Below, in pieces: positions 34,163-41,985 of a stretch of 64,000 nt of DNA. Origin of the DNA: DASXUX01 sp036504595 (GTDB lineage Bacteria; Planctomycetota; SZUA-567; H5-PLA8); assembly GCA_036504595.1 (NCBI GenBank), contig DASXUX010000083.1, positions 1 through 64,000 on the forward strand, read 5' to 3'. A program made the translations under genes and the position numbers. The notes beneath the pieces are model-generated. The model worked only from the letters and a program-made list of their open reading frames with translations, had not been told where the DNA came from and did not search any database. Within the stretch, counting starts at the first letter, position 1, and the number at the start of each line of letters is the position of its first letter.

Positions 34163-37100
34163 TCACTGCGTTTTTGGCGAAGCGGCCTCGACGACCACGC
34201 GGAAACCAAACCCTCCAACGTGACCTCCAACACGTTCGGGAGGGTAGCCAATGCGGAAGGCCGAGCGGCAGTCTCCGGCGACGAGATTAACTGAACCGCC
34301 GCGCAGCATTCGCCTTTCGCCTCTCGCGGGGCCTTGCGGGTCGATCGCAGCGTCCTCCGTATATTTTTCGAACCAATCCTGGCACCATTGACAGACGTTG
34401 CCGTGCATATCGTAAAGGCCCCAGGCATTGGGCTTCTTCAGGCCCACAGGGTGAGTCATCTTCACGATGAACCCCTTCTTCTCGCCGGGCTTCTCCTCCG
34501 AGTTGTCTTTGAACCAGCCATAATCGCCCAATGCGGTCTCGCTGTCGCCAAAGTAGTAAGCCGTCGTGCTGCCAGCGCGACAGGCATACTCCCATTCAGC
34601 TTCCGTCGGCAGCCTTACGGTCTTTCCAAACTTCTTGCTCAACTTTGCACAGAAGTCTTCCGCGTCGTTCCACGACACCATGTCGACGGGGTTGTTGGCG
34701 GCCTTGGTAGTGCTGGGGTTCTTGGCCATCACCACCTCGTACTGCAACTGAGTAATCGGATACTTGCCCATGTAGAAGGGGCGGGTGAGCGTGACTGGGT
34801 GCAGTGTCTCGCTCTCCGTCCGCTTCGCCTCGGCGGCCGGGCTGCCCATCGTGAACTTGCCTGCCGGGATCAACACCATCTCCAGTTTGACGTTTGGGGC
34901 CAGATCCAACGATAGTGTTTTTCCTCCGCTTGCAGCCAAACGGTCTTTTAACGCCGCCAGGTCTGCCGCAATGGACGCCGCGAAAGTGGTCGCCCCATGC
35001 TCCTGCTCGAAAGCTGACAGCTTGTCCGAAATCTCCTTCGCCTTCTGCTCCGAAAGCTTGCCCGTTCCGGCTGCGTGAAGAAGGGCTTCCCACGCCGACT
35101 TGGCCGCGCCCTCGCGAGCACCCATCTGCTTTTCGTTCAGTTTGGCCTGAAAAGGTGCCGTGAGCGAACGTTCTTTCGCCGCCGACAATTCAGCGCTGGC
35201 GTCCTGAACATCACCAGTACCCAGCGCGCGAATCCCCCTCGCCAAATGCTCCGCCGGGGAAGCCGGCTTGAAGTCGCCGCATAGGCGCTTGCGCTCCGCC
35301 GGCGTCAACTCCGCGAACTTGACCTTCTCTCTGGCCTCACCGCCCCCCATCTTGACTGCGATCGTGATTTCATCGCTGGTTGCGGCGACGACGAGGCCTT
35401 TCTTTGTTCCCTTGTTTGTCGTTTCGAAGGAATTCTCTTTGCCCTCCAACGCCCTCAGCACGGCCAGCGCGGCACTGTCGGCTTTGTCCAGAGCGTCACA
35501 GACCGCCGTCAATTCCTGCACCTTCGACGCGAGATCCTTGAGCGCCGCGTCGGTCTTGGCCTCTGCCGCGATCTTCCGCGCGGCCTTGTGGTCGCCTTTC
35601 AGCGTTGCGGGCACAAAAGCATCGAGGTAACCGGCAAAAGCCGCCTCGGCGCCGGCCAAGTTTGCGTTGCGCTTGTTCTCGGCCTCGGCCTGCTCCGCGG
35701 CCGCAAGTTTATCGCGCAGACTCCTGATTCGCGGCGCCTGTTCCTCGTACTCGACCTTGACGGCCGCATCGAGTGCTTTCTTTCCGTCTTCCCAGCGTTT
35801 CTCGTTCAGACACTTCTCAGCGGTTTCTGTGAACGTCTTTAGCTTCGCTTCGGCTTGGGCGCGCAATTCAACCGCGGCCTTGGCAACGCGCCGGCCGAGC
35901 AAGTCAGCTTGCTCGGCCGGCACTTTCTCCCAAAGGGCAATGGCCGAGTCGTACTTGTCCTGCGCGGCGAGCGCATTGGCTTCGGTTGCCAACTTAAGTG
36001 CGGCGCCGGCGGCGGCCTGCTCCCGGCCCTTGTTCAATTTCTCGATTGCATCCGCCGCCTTTCGCTCGAATTCGGTTCCCCTTGCAGAGGCGCGCGCTTT
36101 CTCGTACTCAGCGATTGCGGCCGCAACGTTGGCGGGGTTCTTCTTGGCGAAGTCTTCGGCTGCTTCGAAGCGCCGTTTCGCCTCATCGGTTGCCACGGCC
36201 GGTTTCTTAGGCGGCGGCACAGGCTGTTGGACCGGCGCGGGTGCCGACGCCGCCTTCAAGTCATTTTCGGCCGTCGCTTCCGGTCGCTGCTCTTTGCGGC
36301 CCAGCACTAGCATGAGTACGACGATGCAAACGCAGACAGCGCCCACCGGAAGGAGCCAGCGTCCAGCGCTGGCGGATTTGACTTCCGTGCTGGCAGGCGC
36401 AGTACTGCGTTGCGAACTGCGGGTCGCATCATGTGCTGCAGTCACTTTTCTTGTAGGAAGAGCTAGTGGGTTCCCGGCGAACGGCCACTTGGCCAAAGGC
36501 AAGGCCGCATATTGCGGTGGCTGGCCTTGGGCAACCCGCTCCAGGTCTTCAGAAAGTTTCTCGGCCGATTCATAGCGATCCGTGCGGTCCTTGGCCAGAA
36601 GCTTGGCAAGTATCGTTACCATGCCCTTGCTCGCCTGTACGCCGACATCGTATGGGCTTTGGCTTTTGCTGGTCAGGTGCTTGGTCATGATCACGGCGGT
36701 CGTAGCACCTTCGAACATCGGCTTGCCTGTCAGCAGGTGATAGAGCGTTGCGCCGAGCGAATAGAGATCGGTCTTGACATCCAGGTCGCGCTGGCCGCGA
36801 GCCTGCTCGGGGGAAATGTAATCCGGTGTACCCAAGGCCGTGCCGTCCTGCGTCAGACTCTTCTCGTTCTCATTCTGGCTTTCCAGGCGCGCAAGCCCCA
36901 GATCGCACAGCTTGGGCGTGCCGTCCTTGTCGATCAAAATATTGTCGGGCTTGATGTCGCGGTGCAGAATCCCGTGGTTGTGAGCATGCGCCAGCGCGTC
37001 CGCGATCGCCTTCCCGATCTTAAGCACTTGTTCTTCGGGCGCCCCGCCGGGCCGGATCAGATGCTTGGCGCTCGATCCCTCCACGAACTCCATGGCGAAG

Positions 37101-37351
37101 TAGTAAACGCCGCCGGCTTCGCCCACATCGATGCCACCGACGATGTTGGGATGGCTCAGCCGTGCGCAGGCGCGGGCCTCGCGTGTGAAACGTTCGATGA
37201 AGCCCGGTTGCCTGGCCAGTTGCGGCGGCAGGATCTTTAGCGCAACAATGCGATCCATCGAGATCTGGCGGGCTTTGAAGACCGCGCCCATCCCGCCCTG
37301 TCCGATGCGCTCGAGCAGTTCGAAGTTCCCGATCTTGCGTGTCTCAGCCAT
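34163..37351 (-). CDS. Ser/Thr kinase with coiled-coil stalk and FGE domain
   Basis: A 1062-residue membrane kinase. The kinase domain (about 9-280) has GQGGMGAVFKA, VALKIL, HRDIKPDNIL, CDLGLA and GTPDYISPEQA. A membrane segment (LLPVGAVCVCIVVLMLVLG) lies near residue 330. About 450 residues of alanine/lysine/glutamate-rich helices form a probable stalk, followed by a C-terminal FGE-sulfatase domain (about 830-1055; VLIPAGKFTMGS ... RLPTEAEWEYACRAG ... MLRGGS). ATG 37351 has GAGAGG upstream and is preferred over 37378. The stalk length and single FGE domain distinguish it from the two other kinases. It leads an operon of three secreted proteins. Confidence 0.93.
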   Translation of the reverse strand: MAETRKIGNFELLERIGQGGMGAVFKARQISMDRIVALKILPPQLARQPGFIERFTREARACARLSHPNIVGGIDVGEAGGVYYFAMEFVEGSSAKHLIRPGGAPEEQVLKIGKAIADALAHAHNHGILHRDIKPDNILIDKDGTPKLCDLGLARLESQNENEKSLTQDGTALGTPDYISPEQARGQRDLDVKTDLYSLGATLYHLLTGKPMFEGATTAVIMTKHLTSKSQSPYDVGVQASKGMVTILAKLLAKDRTDRYESAEKLSEDLERVAQGQPPQYAALPLAKWPFAGNPLALPTRKVTAAHDATRSSQRSTAPASTEVKSASAGRWLLPVGAVCVCIVVLMLVLGRKEQRPEATAENDLKAASAPAPVQQPVPPPKKPAVATDEAKRRFEAAEDFAKKNPANVAAAIAEYEKARASARGTEFERKAADAIEKLNKGREQAAAGAALKLATEANALAAQDKYDSAIALWEKVPAEQADLLGRRVAKAAVELRAQAEAKLKTFTETAEKCLNEKRWEDGKKALDAAVKVEYEEQAPRIRSLRDKLAAAEQAEAENKRNANLAGAEAAFAGYLDAFVPATLKGDHKAARKIAAEAKTDAALKDLASKVQELTAVCDALDKADSAALAVLRALEGKENSFETTNKGTKKGLVVAATSDEITIAVKMGGGEAREKVKFAELTPAERKRLCGDFKPASPAEHLARGIRALGTGDVQDASAELSAAKERSLTAPFQAKLNEKQMGAREGAAKSAWEALLHAAGTGKLSEQKAKEISDKLSAFEQEHGATTFAASIAADLAALKDRLAASGGKTLSLDLAPNVKLEMVLIPAGKFTMGSPAAEAKRTESETLHPVTLTRPFYMGKYPITQLQYEVVMAKNPSTTKAANNPVDMVSWNDAEDFCAKLSKKFGKTVRLPTEAEWEYACRAGSTTAYYFGDSETALGDYGWFKDNSEEKPGEKKGFIVKMTHPVGLKKPNAWGLYDMHGNVCQWCQDWFEKYTEDAAIDPQGPARGERRMLRGGSVNLVAGDCRSAFRIGYPPERVGGHVGGFGFRVVVEAASPKTQ

Positions 37352-37549
37352 GGCCACCTCTCCGGCTTGCGAACACACATTAGGGCAGCACGACGCCGAA
37401 CATTCTTACCGCAAAGTGCTGCGCTTCAACGACAGGGCTCGAACTGCGCGCGAGACGCCCGAGGCACGACGCCTTTCAACTGCTCGCGCAGATTCAGGCG
37501 CGCGCGCGATGATAGCTGGCCTTCACACTGCATCCACATTGCACTCGTC

Positions 37550-37858
37550 CTACTCCACGATCTTGCAGGAGGTCACCGTGATCCACTTCTCGCCGTCTTT
37601 CTCCTCGACTTTGCCTTTGATCTCGACCTTCTTGCCCTTGGCTTCAGCGGCGACCTTCTTGCCGTTGTCGTCCTTCGTGATCTTGTAGATCACCTTTCCG
37701 TCTTTTCCGACTTTCACGGTTGCAGCCTCCTTGGCATCGGCAGCAGCGACCGTGACGATGCCGGTGATCATCGTCCGGTCGTCTGCCGAGACTATTCCCG
37801 AAAGCCCACGGCCGATGACAGTGGCTGAAAGCGCAGTGCACAACGCACGTCTGAGCAT
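37550..37858 (-). CDS. Small exported protein
   Basis: A 102-residue protein with a signal peptide (MLRRALCTALSATVIG). The mature part is a small beta-rich domain with alternating Lys/Val strands (VKVGKDGKVIYKI, KKVEIKGKVEEKDG). The start at the third ATG (37858) has AGGAG at seven bases. It resembles in style the neighbouring small secreted proteins and the C-terminal domain of the ECF sigma factor, and stands in a run of four same-strand genes. Confidence 0.7.
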   Translation of the reverse strand: MLRRALCTALSATVIGRGLSGIVSADDRTMITGIVTVAAADAKEAATVKVGKDGKVIYKITKDDNGKKVAAEAKGKKVEIKGKVEEKDGEKWITVTSCKIVE

Positions 37859-37894
37859 GTTCATTCTCCTCTGCATGACTCCGAAGCCGGCGAC

Positions 37895-38278
37895 CTACTT
37901 CGTGGGTTTCTTCTTCCCCGATTCGTCGTCTACGACGATGATTTTCACATCAATGGACTTTCCTGTAATCGCCTTTTTGCCGCCCTTTTCATTGATCACA
38001 CCGGTCACTTCGCACTTCTTCCCGTCGCCCTGTTTGGCGACGATCACTCCGACCCAGCCATAGACATGGTAGACGGTTTCTTTCCCGGCGTCGTCCGTGA
38101 CGGTAAGGGTGGCGCTCGCCTTGGCCGGATCCATCTTCTCGTTGGTGTTGCCGAGGGCTTTTCCCATTCCCGTCAGGGTGAGTTTTTCCGTACTCGTTGT
38201 CTGGGCGGCGCTGGCGGACTCCGCAAAAGCCAGTCCCAGGATGGCCATGGGTGCTACGAACAAAACGCGGCTGAACAT
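37895..38278 (-). CDS. Small exported OB-like protein, sigma-tail paralogue A
   Basis: A 127-residue secreted protein (signal peptide FVAPMAILGLAFAESASA). The mature domain runs KLTLTGMGKAL ... ATLTVTDDAGKETVYHVYG ... KQGDGKKCEVTGVI ... IDVKIIVVDDE and matches, block by block, the C-terminal domain of the ECF sigma factor and the 38335 protein. The fold looks like a small beta-barrel. It is likely to act outside the cytoplasm. Confidence 0.75.
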   Translation of the reverse strand: MFSRVLFVAPMAILGLAFAESASAAQTTSTEKLTLTGMGKALGNTNEKMDPAKASATLTVTDDAGKETVYHVYGWVGVIVAKQGDGKKCEVTGVINEKGGKKAITGKSIDVKIIVVDDESGKKKPTK

Positions 38279-38334
38279 GGTTCCTCTCCTTACGGAAGAT
38301 GCCTTTTGTGTCTCTCTGACGTTTTCTTCTGTGC

Positions 38335-38724
38335 CTAATTCTTGGATTTCTTCTTCTCCGAGTCGTCATCCACGACGATGACCTTCATGTCGATGGACCT
38401 GCCCACGATCCGCTTCCGCCCGTTCTTCTCGTAAACCACTCCGCTGACCTCGCACTTCTTCCCATCGCCTTCTTTGGCCAGGAACAAACCGGCCCCGCCC
38501 ATGACGTCGTACACGGTCTCTTTGCCATTGCCCTCCGTGACCGTCAGCGTGGCATACACAACTTTCGCGTCGAACTTGCCGTTTGGATCAACCAAAGCTT
38601 TGCCCATCCCAACCAGCGTTACACGTTTATCATTGCCGGGCGGCTCATGAGTGGATGCCGCTCTTGCGGACGCGACCGCAACCAGGCTGGCGAACAGAAC
38701 GACTAACAGGATGCGCTGAGACAT
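38335..38724 (-). CDS. Small exported OB-like protein, sigma-tail paralogue B
   Basis: A 129-residue secreted protein (signal LLVVLFASLVAVASARA) with the same domain: VTLVGMGKAL ... ATLTVTEGNGKETVYDVMG ... KEGDGKKCEVSGVVYEKNG ... DMKVIVVDDD. ATG 38724 has AGGAGG upstream and is preferred to an earlier in-frame start. It is downstream of the sigma factor gene by about 50 bases, so co-expression is likely. Confidence 0.75.
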   Translation of the reverse strand: MSQRILLVVLFASLVAVASARAASTHEPPGNDKRVTLVGMGKALVDPNGKFDAKVVYATLTVTEGNGKETVYDVMGGAGLFLAKEGDGKKCEVSGVVYEKNGRKRIVGRSIDMKVIVVDDDSEKKKSKN

Positions 38725-38772
38725 GCTCTTCCTCCTTCGGGGGTTCATTCCCCAATGAATGCCCTTTGCCTG

Positions 38773-40011
38773 CTAACGGTCCGACTTCTCCTCAACGACG
38801 ATGATCTTCGCCTCTACTGATTTGCCGACGATTGTTCTCTTGCCATCTTCTTCTGATACCGAGCCTGAAACTTCGGCCTTTTTGCCATCGCCGTCTTTCG
38901 CCAATATGGCGCCCGCCCATCCGCGAACGAAATAGACGACCTGAACCGCCTGACCATCTTCATCTGTGAACGTGGCCGTCAGTGTCGCGTTCGCCATAGC
39001 CGGATCGGGTTTGCCTTTCGGATCGCGCAGAGCTTTCACCACCCCAGTGATAGTTGCCCTGCCGGAACTCGGGCCGGGGAGTTTCTTCGGCTTGGACGCG
39101 GCGGTAGCGTCGGCCTCCGTGCCGGCCGAGGCAAGACCGGCTGGCGCAGAGGCCGGCGTGGTTTGCTGAGCGGGCGCGTTCTGTTTCGCATGCGATACTG
39201 CGACGCCTGCCACTGAACCGGTGAGCGCAAGGCCAAGCAATACGAGCGCCGCGCTCTTCAGCTTCGCATAGAAGAGCGCCTGAAGCCCGCCGTGCGCCAA
39301 GGCAGCGACCTTTGCGGAAACCACGCCGCCAGCGACCGCGTGGCCAACAACCGAGGCGGCGACCACTTTGGCCGTAGCCGCAGCGAAACCAGCGGGTGGA
39401 GCCGCGGCCGACGCATTCTGGGAGATCAGCGCGGCCAACAATCCCAGCGAAAGCGCCATCCCGCGGCGCGCCAGGCGAGTGTTCAGTAAATCCCGGCCGC
39501 GGCTGAGCCGAGAACGAAGCGTGCTCTCGTCGCAATTCAACAGCCGCGCGACCTCAGTGGTGCTGTTACCCTCCAGGTGATGGAGCACGATCGGCAAACG
39601 GTACTTCTCAGGCAGGGCGCAGATTTCTTCATCCAGGCAGTCTCTAAGCGCGGTCCACGGCTCAGGAGTGCCTCTGGCAGCAGCTTTCATGGCTTCGGCC
39701 TCCTTCTCCCTTGCCTGGCGGAGATTTGCAGCTTCCTTTGCCCTCTGAGCAACATTCCTGGCGACCAGACAGAGCCATCCGGCAACGGACGCGCGGCTGG
39801 TGAGAGAGGATGCTTTCCGGCCCAAGATGATGAAAACAGCCTGGGTGGCGTCTTCGGCGTCCTGGCTCTGGCCCAGCGCGCGAAAGCAGACGTTGTAAAC
39901 CATCGTGCCGTGCCGCCGAATAAGCTCCTCAAACGGCGCATCCGAGCGCGTCGCGGCAAATTGCGCGAGCAGCGCGCCATCGCTCTGGGCGTTGTAGTCC
40001 GTCGCCGGCAT
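38773..40011 (-). CDS. ECF sigma factor fused to membrane segment and extracytoplasmic domain
   Basis: A 412-residue protein. Region 2 (about 22-95) shows LIRRHGTMVYNVCFRAL, then AEDATQAVFIIL; region 4 (about 130-180) shows LPEKYRLPIVLHHLEGNSTT and STLRSRLSRGRDLL, as in planctomycete ECF groups with C-terminal extensions. A hydrophobic segment (LVLLGLALTGSVAGVAV, about 250-268) is followed by an Ala/Thr/Pro linker and a domain (about 315-410; RATITGVVKAL ... AEVSGSVSEEDGKRTI) paralogous to the small secreted proteins downstream. It may be a membrane-tethered sigma factor responding to an outside signal. No anti-sigma gene is adjacent. Confidence 0.9.
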   Translation of the reverse strand: MPATDYNAQSDGALLAQFAATRSDAPFEELIRRHGTMVYNVCFRALGQSQDAEDATQAVFIILGRKASSLTSRASVAGWLCLVARNVAQRAKEAANLRQAREKEAEAMKAAARGTPEPWTALRDCLDEEICALPEKYRLPIVLHHLEGNSTTEVARLLNCDESTLRSRLSRGRDLLNTRLARRGMALSLGLLAALISQNASAAAPPAGFAAATAKVVAASVVGHAVAGGVVSAKVAALAHGGLQALFYAKLKSAALVLLGLALTGSVAGVAVSHAKQNAPAQQTTPASAPAGLASAGTEADATAASKPKKLPGPSSGRATITGVVKALRDPKGKPDPAMANATLTATFTDEDGQAVQVVYFVRGWAGAILAKDGDGKKAEVSGSVSEEDGKRTIVGKSVEAKIIVVEEKSDR

Positions 40012-40750
40012 TGCCGTCCTCCAATGGGTTTTCCGTTTTCAGCGAGAGATTGTTGCATAAAAATGAAAAAAAGCGCGTTCTTGCGGCCGGAGAAGGAGAA
40101 TTCACCGTTACGCTGCGGCTGTGTTCCGCCACGACAGACGTTAGTCGCATCCGGGGGCTGGAGCGGCACGGCTGACGAATTGTTCCGAGGGAATTCTCGT
40201 TCGGGAGCCTTGGACGGCTTGCCGCGTCGGATGATCGGTCTGGTTCCGCGATGCCCGAACGGATAGGCGGCCACGAAACGGCGTGTGCTTAAAAGGGGGG
40301 GCTGCATTGCCTAACGAGCCGCAGAGGACCGCCAATAGGGCCTCAGAGCGTTGCAGCATCGTTGCAACAGGCTTTTTCGTTCATAGGAAAATCTGGGGTA
40401 TACAAACGCAACTGAAGAACCGTTGCTCTCGGAAACGGCGCTGCTGCGCGGCCCGCGCCGGACAGGGATGCCGAGTCGCTGACACACCGCGGCCAGTCAC
40501 ATGGCAATTCGCGGATGGAGCGGGAAGAGAACTGAGCGTGCTTGCGGCCAGCGTATCTTTCGGAGAAGCGAGTGGCGCACGAGAATTCGCCACAGACGCC
40601 GTGAAGTGTTGTTGATAGAATCCGGGAAACTGGGGCGTTCGACGTGCGGTTGGGCGGGGCTGATCAGAGATGCGGATTCCCCTTGAAAAATTTTCAGCGG
40701 GGCCGGGGGTACAAACCGGGGGTACAGACTGGCGACCTGAAACAGCGAAG

Positions 40751-40770
40751 GCCAAGCGTCTCGCTTGGCC
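40751..40770 (-). terminator. Probable former tRNA-Pro terminator hairpin
   Basis: GGCCAAGCG and CGCTTGGCC pair around a 2-3 base loop. Read on the minus strand it would follow the tRNA-Pro 3' end by about 27 bases if the island (40798-54032) were removed. That position fits a tRNA transcript terminator separated from its gene by the insertion. Confidence 0.5.
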
Positions 40771-40797
40771 TAACCTCTTTGTTCGCCGAACTTTATA

Positions 40798-40810
40798 TTG
40801 GTCGGGGCGG
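40798..40810. other. Left attachment repeat of island 2 (attL)
   Basis: TTGGTCGGGGCGG is identical to 54020-54032, the complement of the tRNA-Pro 3' end including CCA. The copies bound a 13.2-kb segment of mobile-type genes that ends with a serine recombinase. Confidence 0.75.
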
Positions 40811-40847
40811 GCCGCGTTCCACAATCCCCAACACAGTCTTGAGCTTC

Positions 40848-41156
40848 ATGTTTGCCCGTGCGCCCATCCGGCACACGTGGGAGGAAGCGAAGCGCATTTC
40901 CGGCTACGTTCCCCCGCCACGTGCGCCAAGAGCGCGTTTCAACAACAGGGCATTCGGCCTGCGTAAGCGTGGCTTTCGCACGCTTGCCGAAGTGTCAGCG
41001 GCGACGGGCATCCCGGACACAACACTCTGCCGTTGGGAAGGCAAGCGCATCCCTCGACTGCCGAGAGTTGATGGTATTCGAGCCATCCCCGCCAGCCAGT
41101 TCGATGATTATGTCCGGCACTGCCAACGGGCGAGGAATAACGCGCCCATAAGTTGA
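40848..41156 (+). CDS. HTH DNA-binding protein
   Basis: A 102-residue protein. FRTLAEVSAATGIPDTTLCR and WEGKRIPRLPRVDGIRAIP form a MerR/excisionase-like winged helix with a typical wing. The ATG at 40848 is chosen because the frame upstream crosses the attachment repeat and has no coding character. It is the first gene inside island 2 and a candidate excisionase or regulator. Confidence 0.65.
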   Translation: MFARAPIRHTWEEAKRISGYVPPPRAPRARFNNRAFGLRKRGFRTLAEVSAATGIPDTTLCRWEGKRIPRLPRVDGIRAIPASQFDDYVRHCQRARNNAPIS

Positions 41157-41329
41157 ATCACCTCGCCCTGCGGCGCGACGGTGGCGGATGCGTCCTGAGT
41201 TGTCCCAGCGCCGGCGTCTTCGCTCAAAACACTGCTTCGCGCACACTGGAAGTATTGAGCCGCGGCAAGTCCGCCGTAAAATAGATGTGACAGCGGAACC
41301 TTGGCAACGCCTCTCTGGAGGGCTGGACA

Positions 41330-41788
41330 ATGCGAAGAAAGAGAACTTCAGCGCCGAACCTCACGACACTAAGGACGCGCTTGCGACAAAGCGGCATAAA
41401 GACGACCTCTTTCTGTTACGAGGACCAGGGCGTATACTGGCTTCAGTTCGCAACGCTGGGGGGCTTTATTCGTTTTGTTAAGCAAGCCGGACAACACCCA
41501 GAGGTAGCGGAGGGTCTGATGTCTGTCGGTTTCGATCAGGCAACGCTGCCGGTGCTCTTCGAGGTTTTTGCTCCGAAGCGCCGGAAGGCGGGGTTCTCTT
41601 GGTCACGCGTGGTTGCCAAAGCGGGACGCGAGGTGGCAAAAGCACGGGCGGAATGGCGGAAGAGAGCAAGTCAGTCGCGGCGGCAGCAGTCGGTCCTCTT
41701 GCCAGTAGGCCAGTGTAACCCGCAGAATGTCCCCCAGACTGGTGGCCTTGCCCCAGAAGCGGGTCGGCGGGCCGCAATGACACTCTGA
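41330..41788 (+). CDS. Hypothetical protein
   Basis: A 152-residue protein with GGAGGG upstream of the ATG. The N-terminal half (TTSFCYEDQGVYWLQFATLG, then FIRFVKQAG) may form a small mixed domain; the second half is basic (RREVAKARAEWRKRASQSRR style). No family recognised. It precedes the palindromes upstream of the primase-helicase. Confidence 0.55.
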   Translation: MRRKRTSAPNLTTLRTRLRQSGIKTTSFCYEDQGVYWLQFATLGGFIRFVKQAGQHPEVAEGLMSVGFDQATLPVLFEVFAPKRRKAGFSWSRVVAKAGREVAKARAEWRKRASQSRRQQSVLLPVGQCNPQNVPQTGGLAPEAGRRAAMTL

Positions 41789-41828
41789 ATTTCAGGCACG
41801 CCGATTACGCGACAAGAGGATACAAAAC

Positions 41829-41847
41829 GCAAGAGACTCTTGCATTG
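41829..41847. promoter_or_regulatory. Candidate operator shared with 49425-49447
   Basis: GCAAGAGACTCTTGCATTG is identical to 49429-49447. GCAAGAG and CTCTTGC form a palindrome about a central A. It lies about 140 bases upstream of the primase-helicase start. Confidence 0.6.
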
Positions 41848-41858
41848 GAGCCGCCCCC

Positions 41859-41872
41859 AAAGAACGTTCTTT
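41859..41872. promoter_or_regulatory. 14-bp palindrome
   Basis: AAAGAACGTTCTTT is perfectly palindromic and sits 12 bases after the shared operator-like element, upstream of the primase-helicase gene. Confidence 0.4.
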
Positions 41873-41922
41873 TTCAGGCCCGGACTGGACAATTTTCCAT
41901 GACGTTGGGCTAGTATGAAAAA

Positions 41923-41946
41923 GCCCGCTGGTAGGAGCCAGCGGGC
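41923..41946 (-). terminator. Intrinsic terminator on the minus strand
   Basis: GCCCGCTGG (41923-41931) and CCAGCGGGC (41938-41946) form a nine-pair stem with a six-base loop. On the minus strand it is followed directly by TTTTTC. It faces the start of the primase-helicase gene, so it would stop transcription running antisense out of that gene. Confidence 0.6.
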
Positions 41947-41985
41947 GGGAAGTTGTGCCTCCGCGTGACTCGAATCACCGGCGGC

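Larger units (their letters stand above)
40012..40847. other. Intergenic region spanning the left border of island 2
   Basis: About 835 bases between the sigma factor start and the first island HTH gene. No frame has both coding character and a ribosome site. It contains the hairpin at 40751-40770 and the left attachment repeat at 40798-40810. Two close copies of CGGGGGTAC (about 40710-40735) are also present. Confidence 0.6.

Noticed and set aside
35667..36575. 302-codon plus-strand open frame
   Set aside because: Antisense to the alanine/lysine-rich stalk of the 34163-37351 kinase, which produces long serine/alanine-rich shadows.
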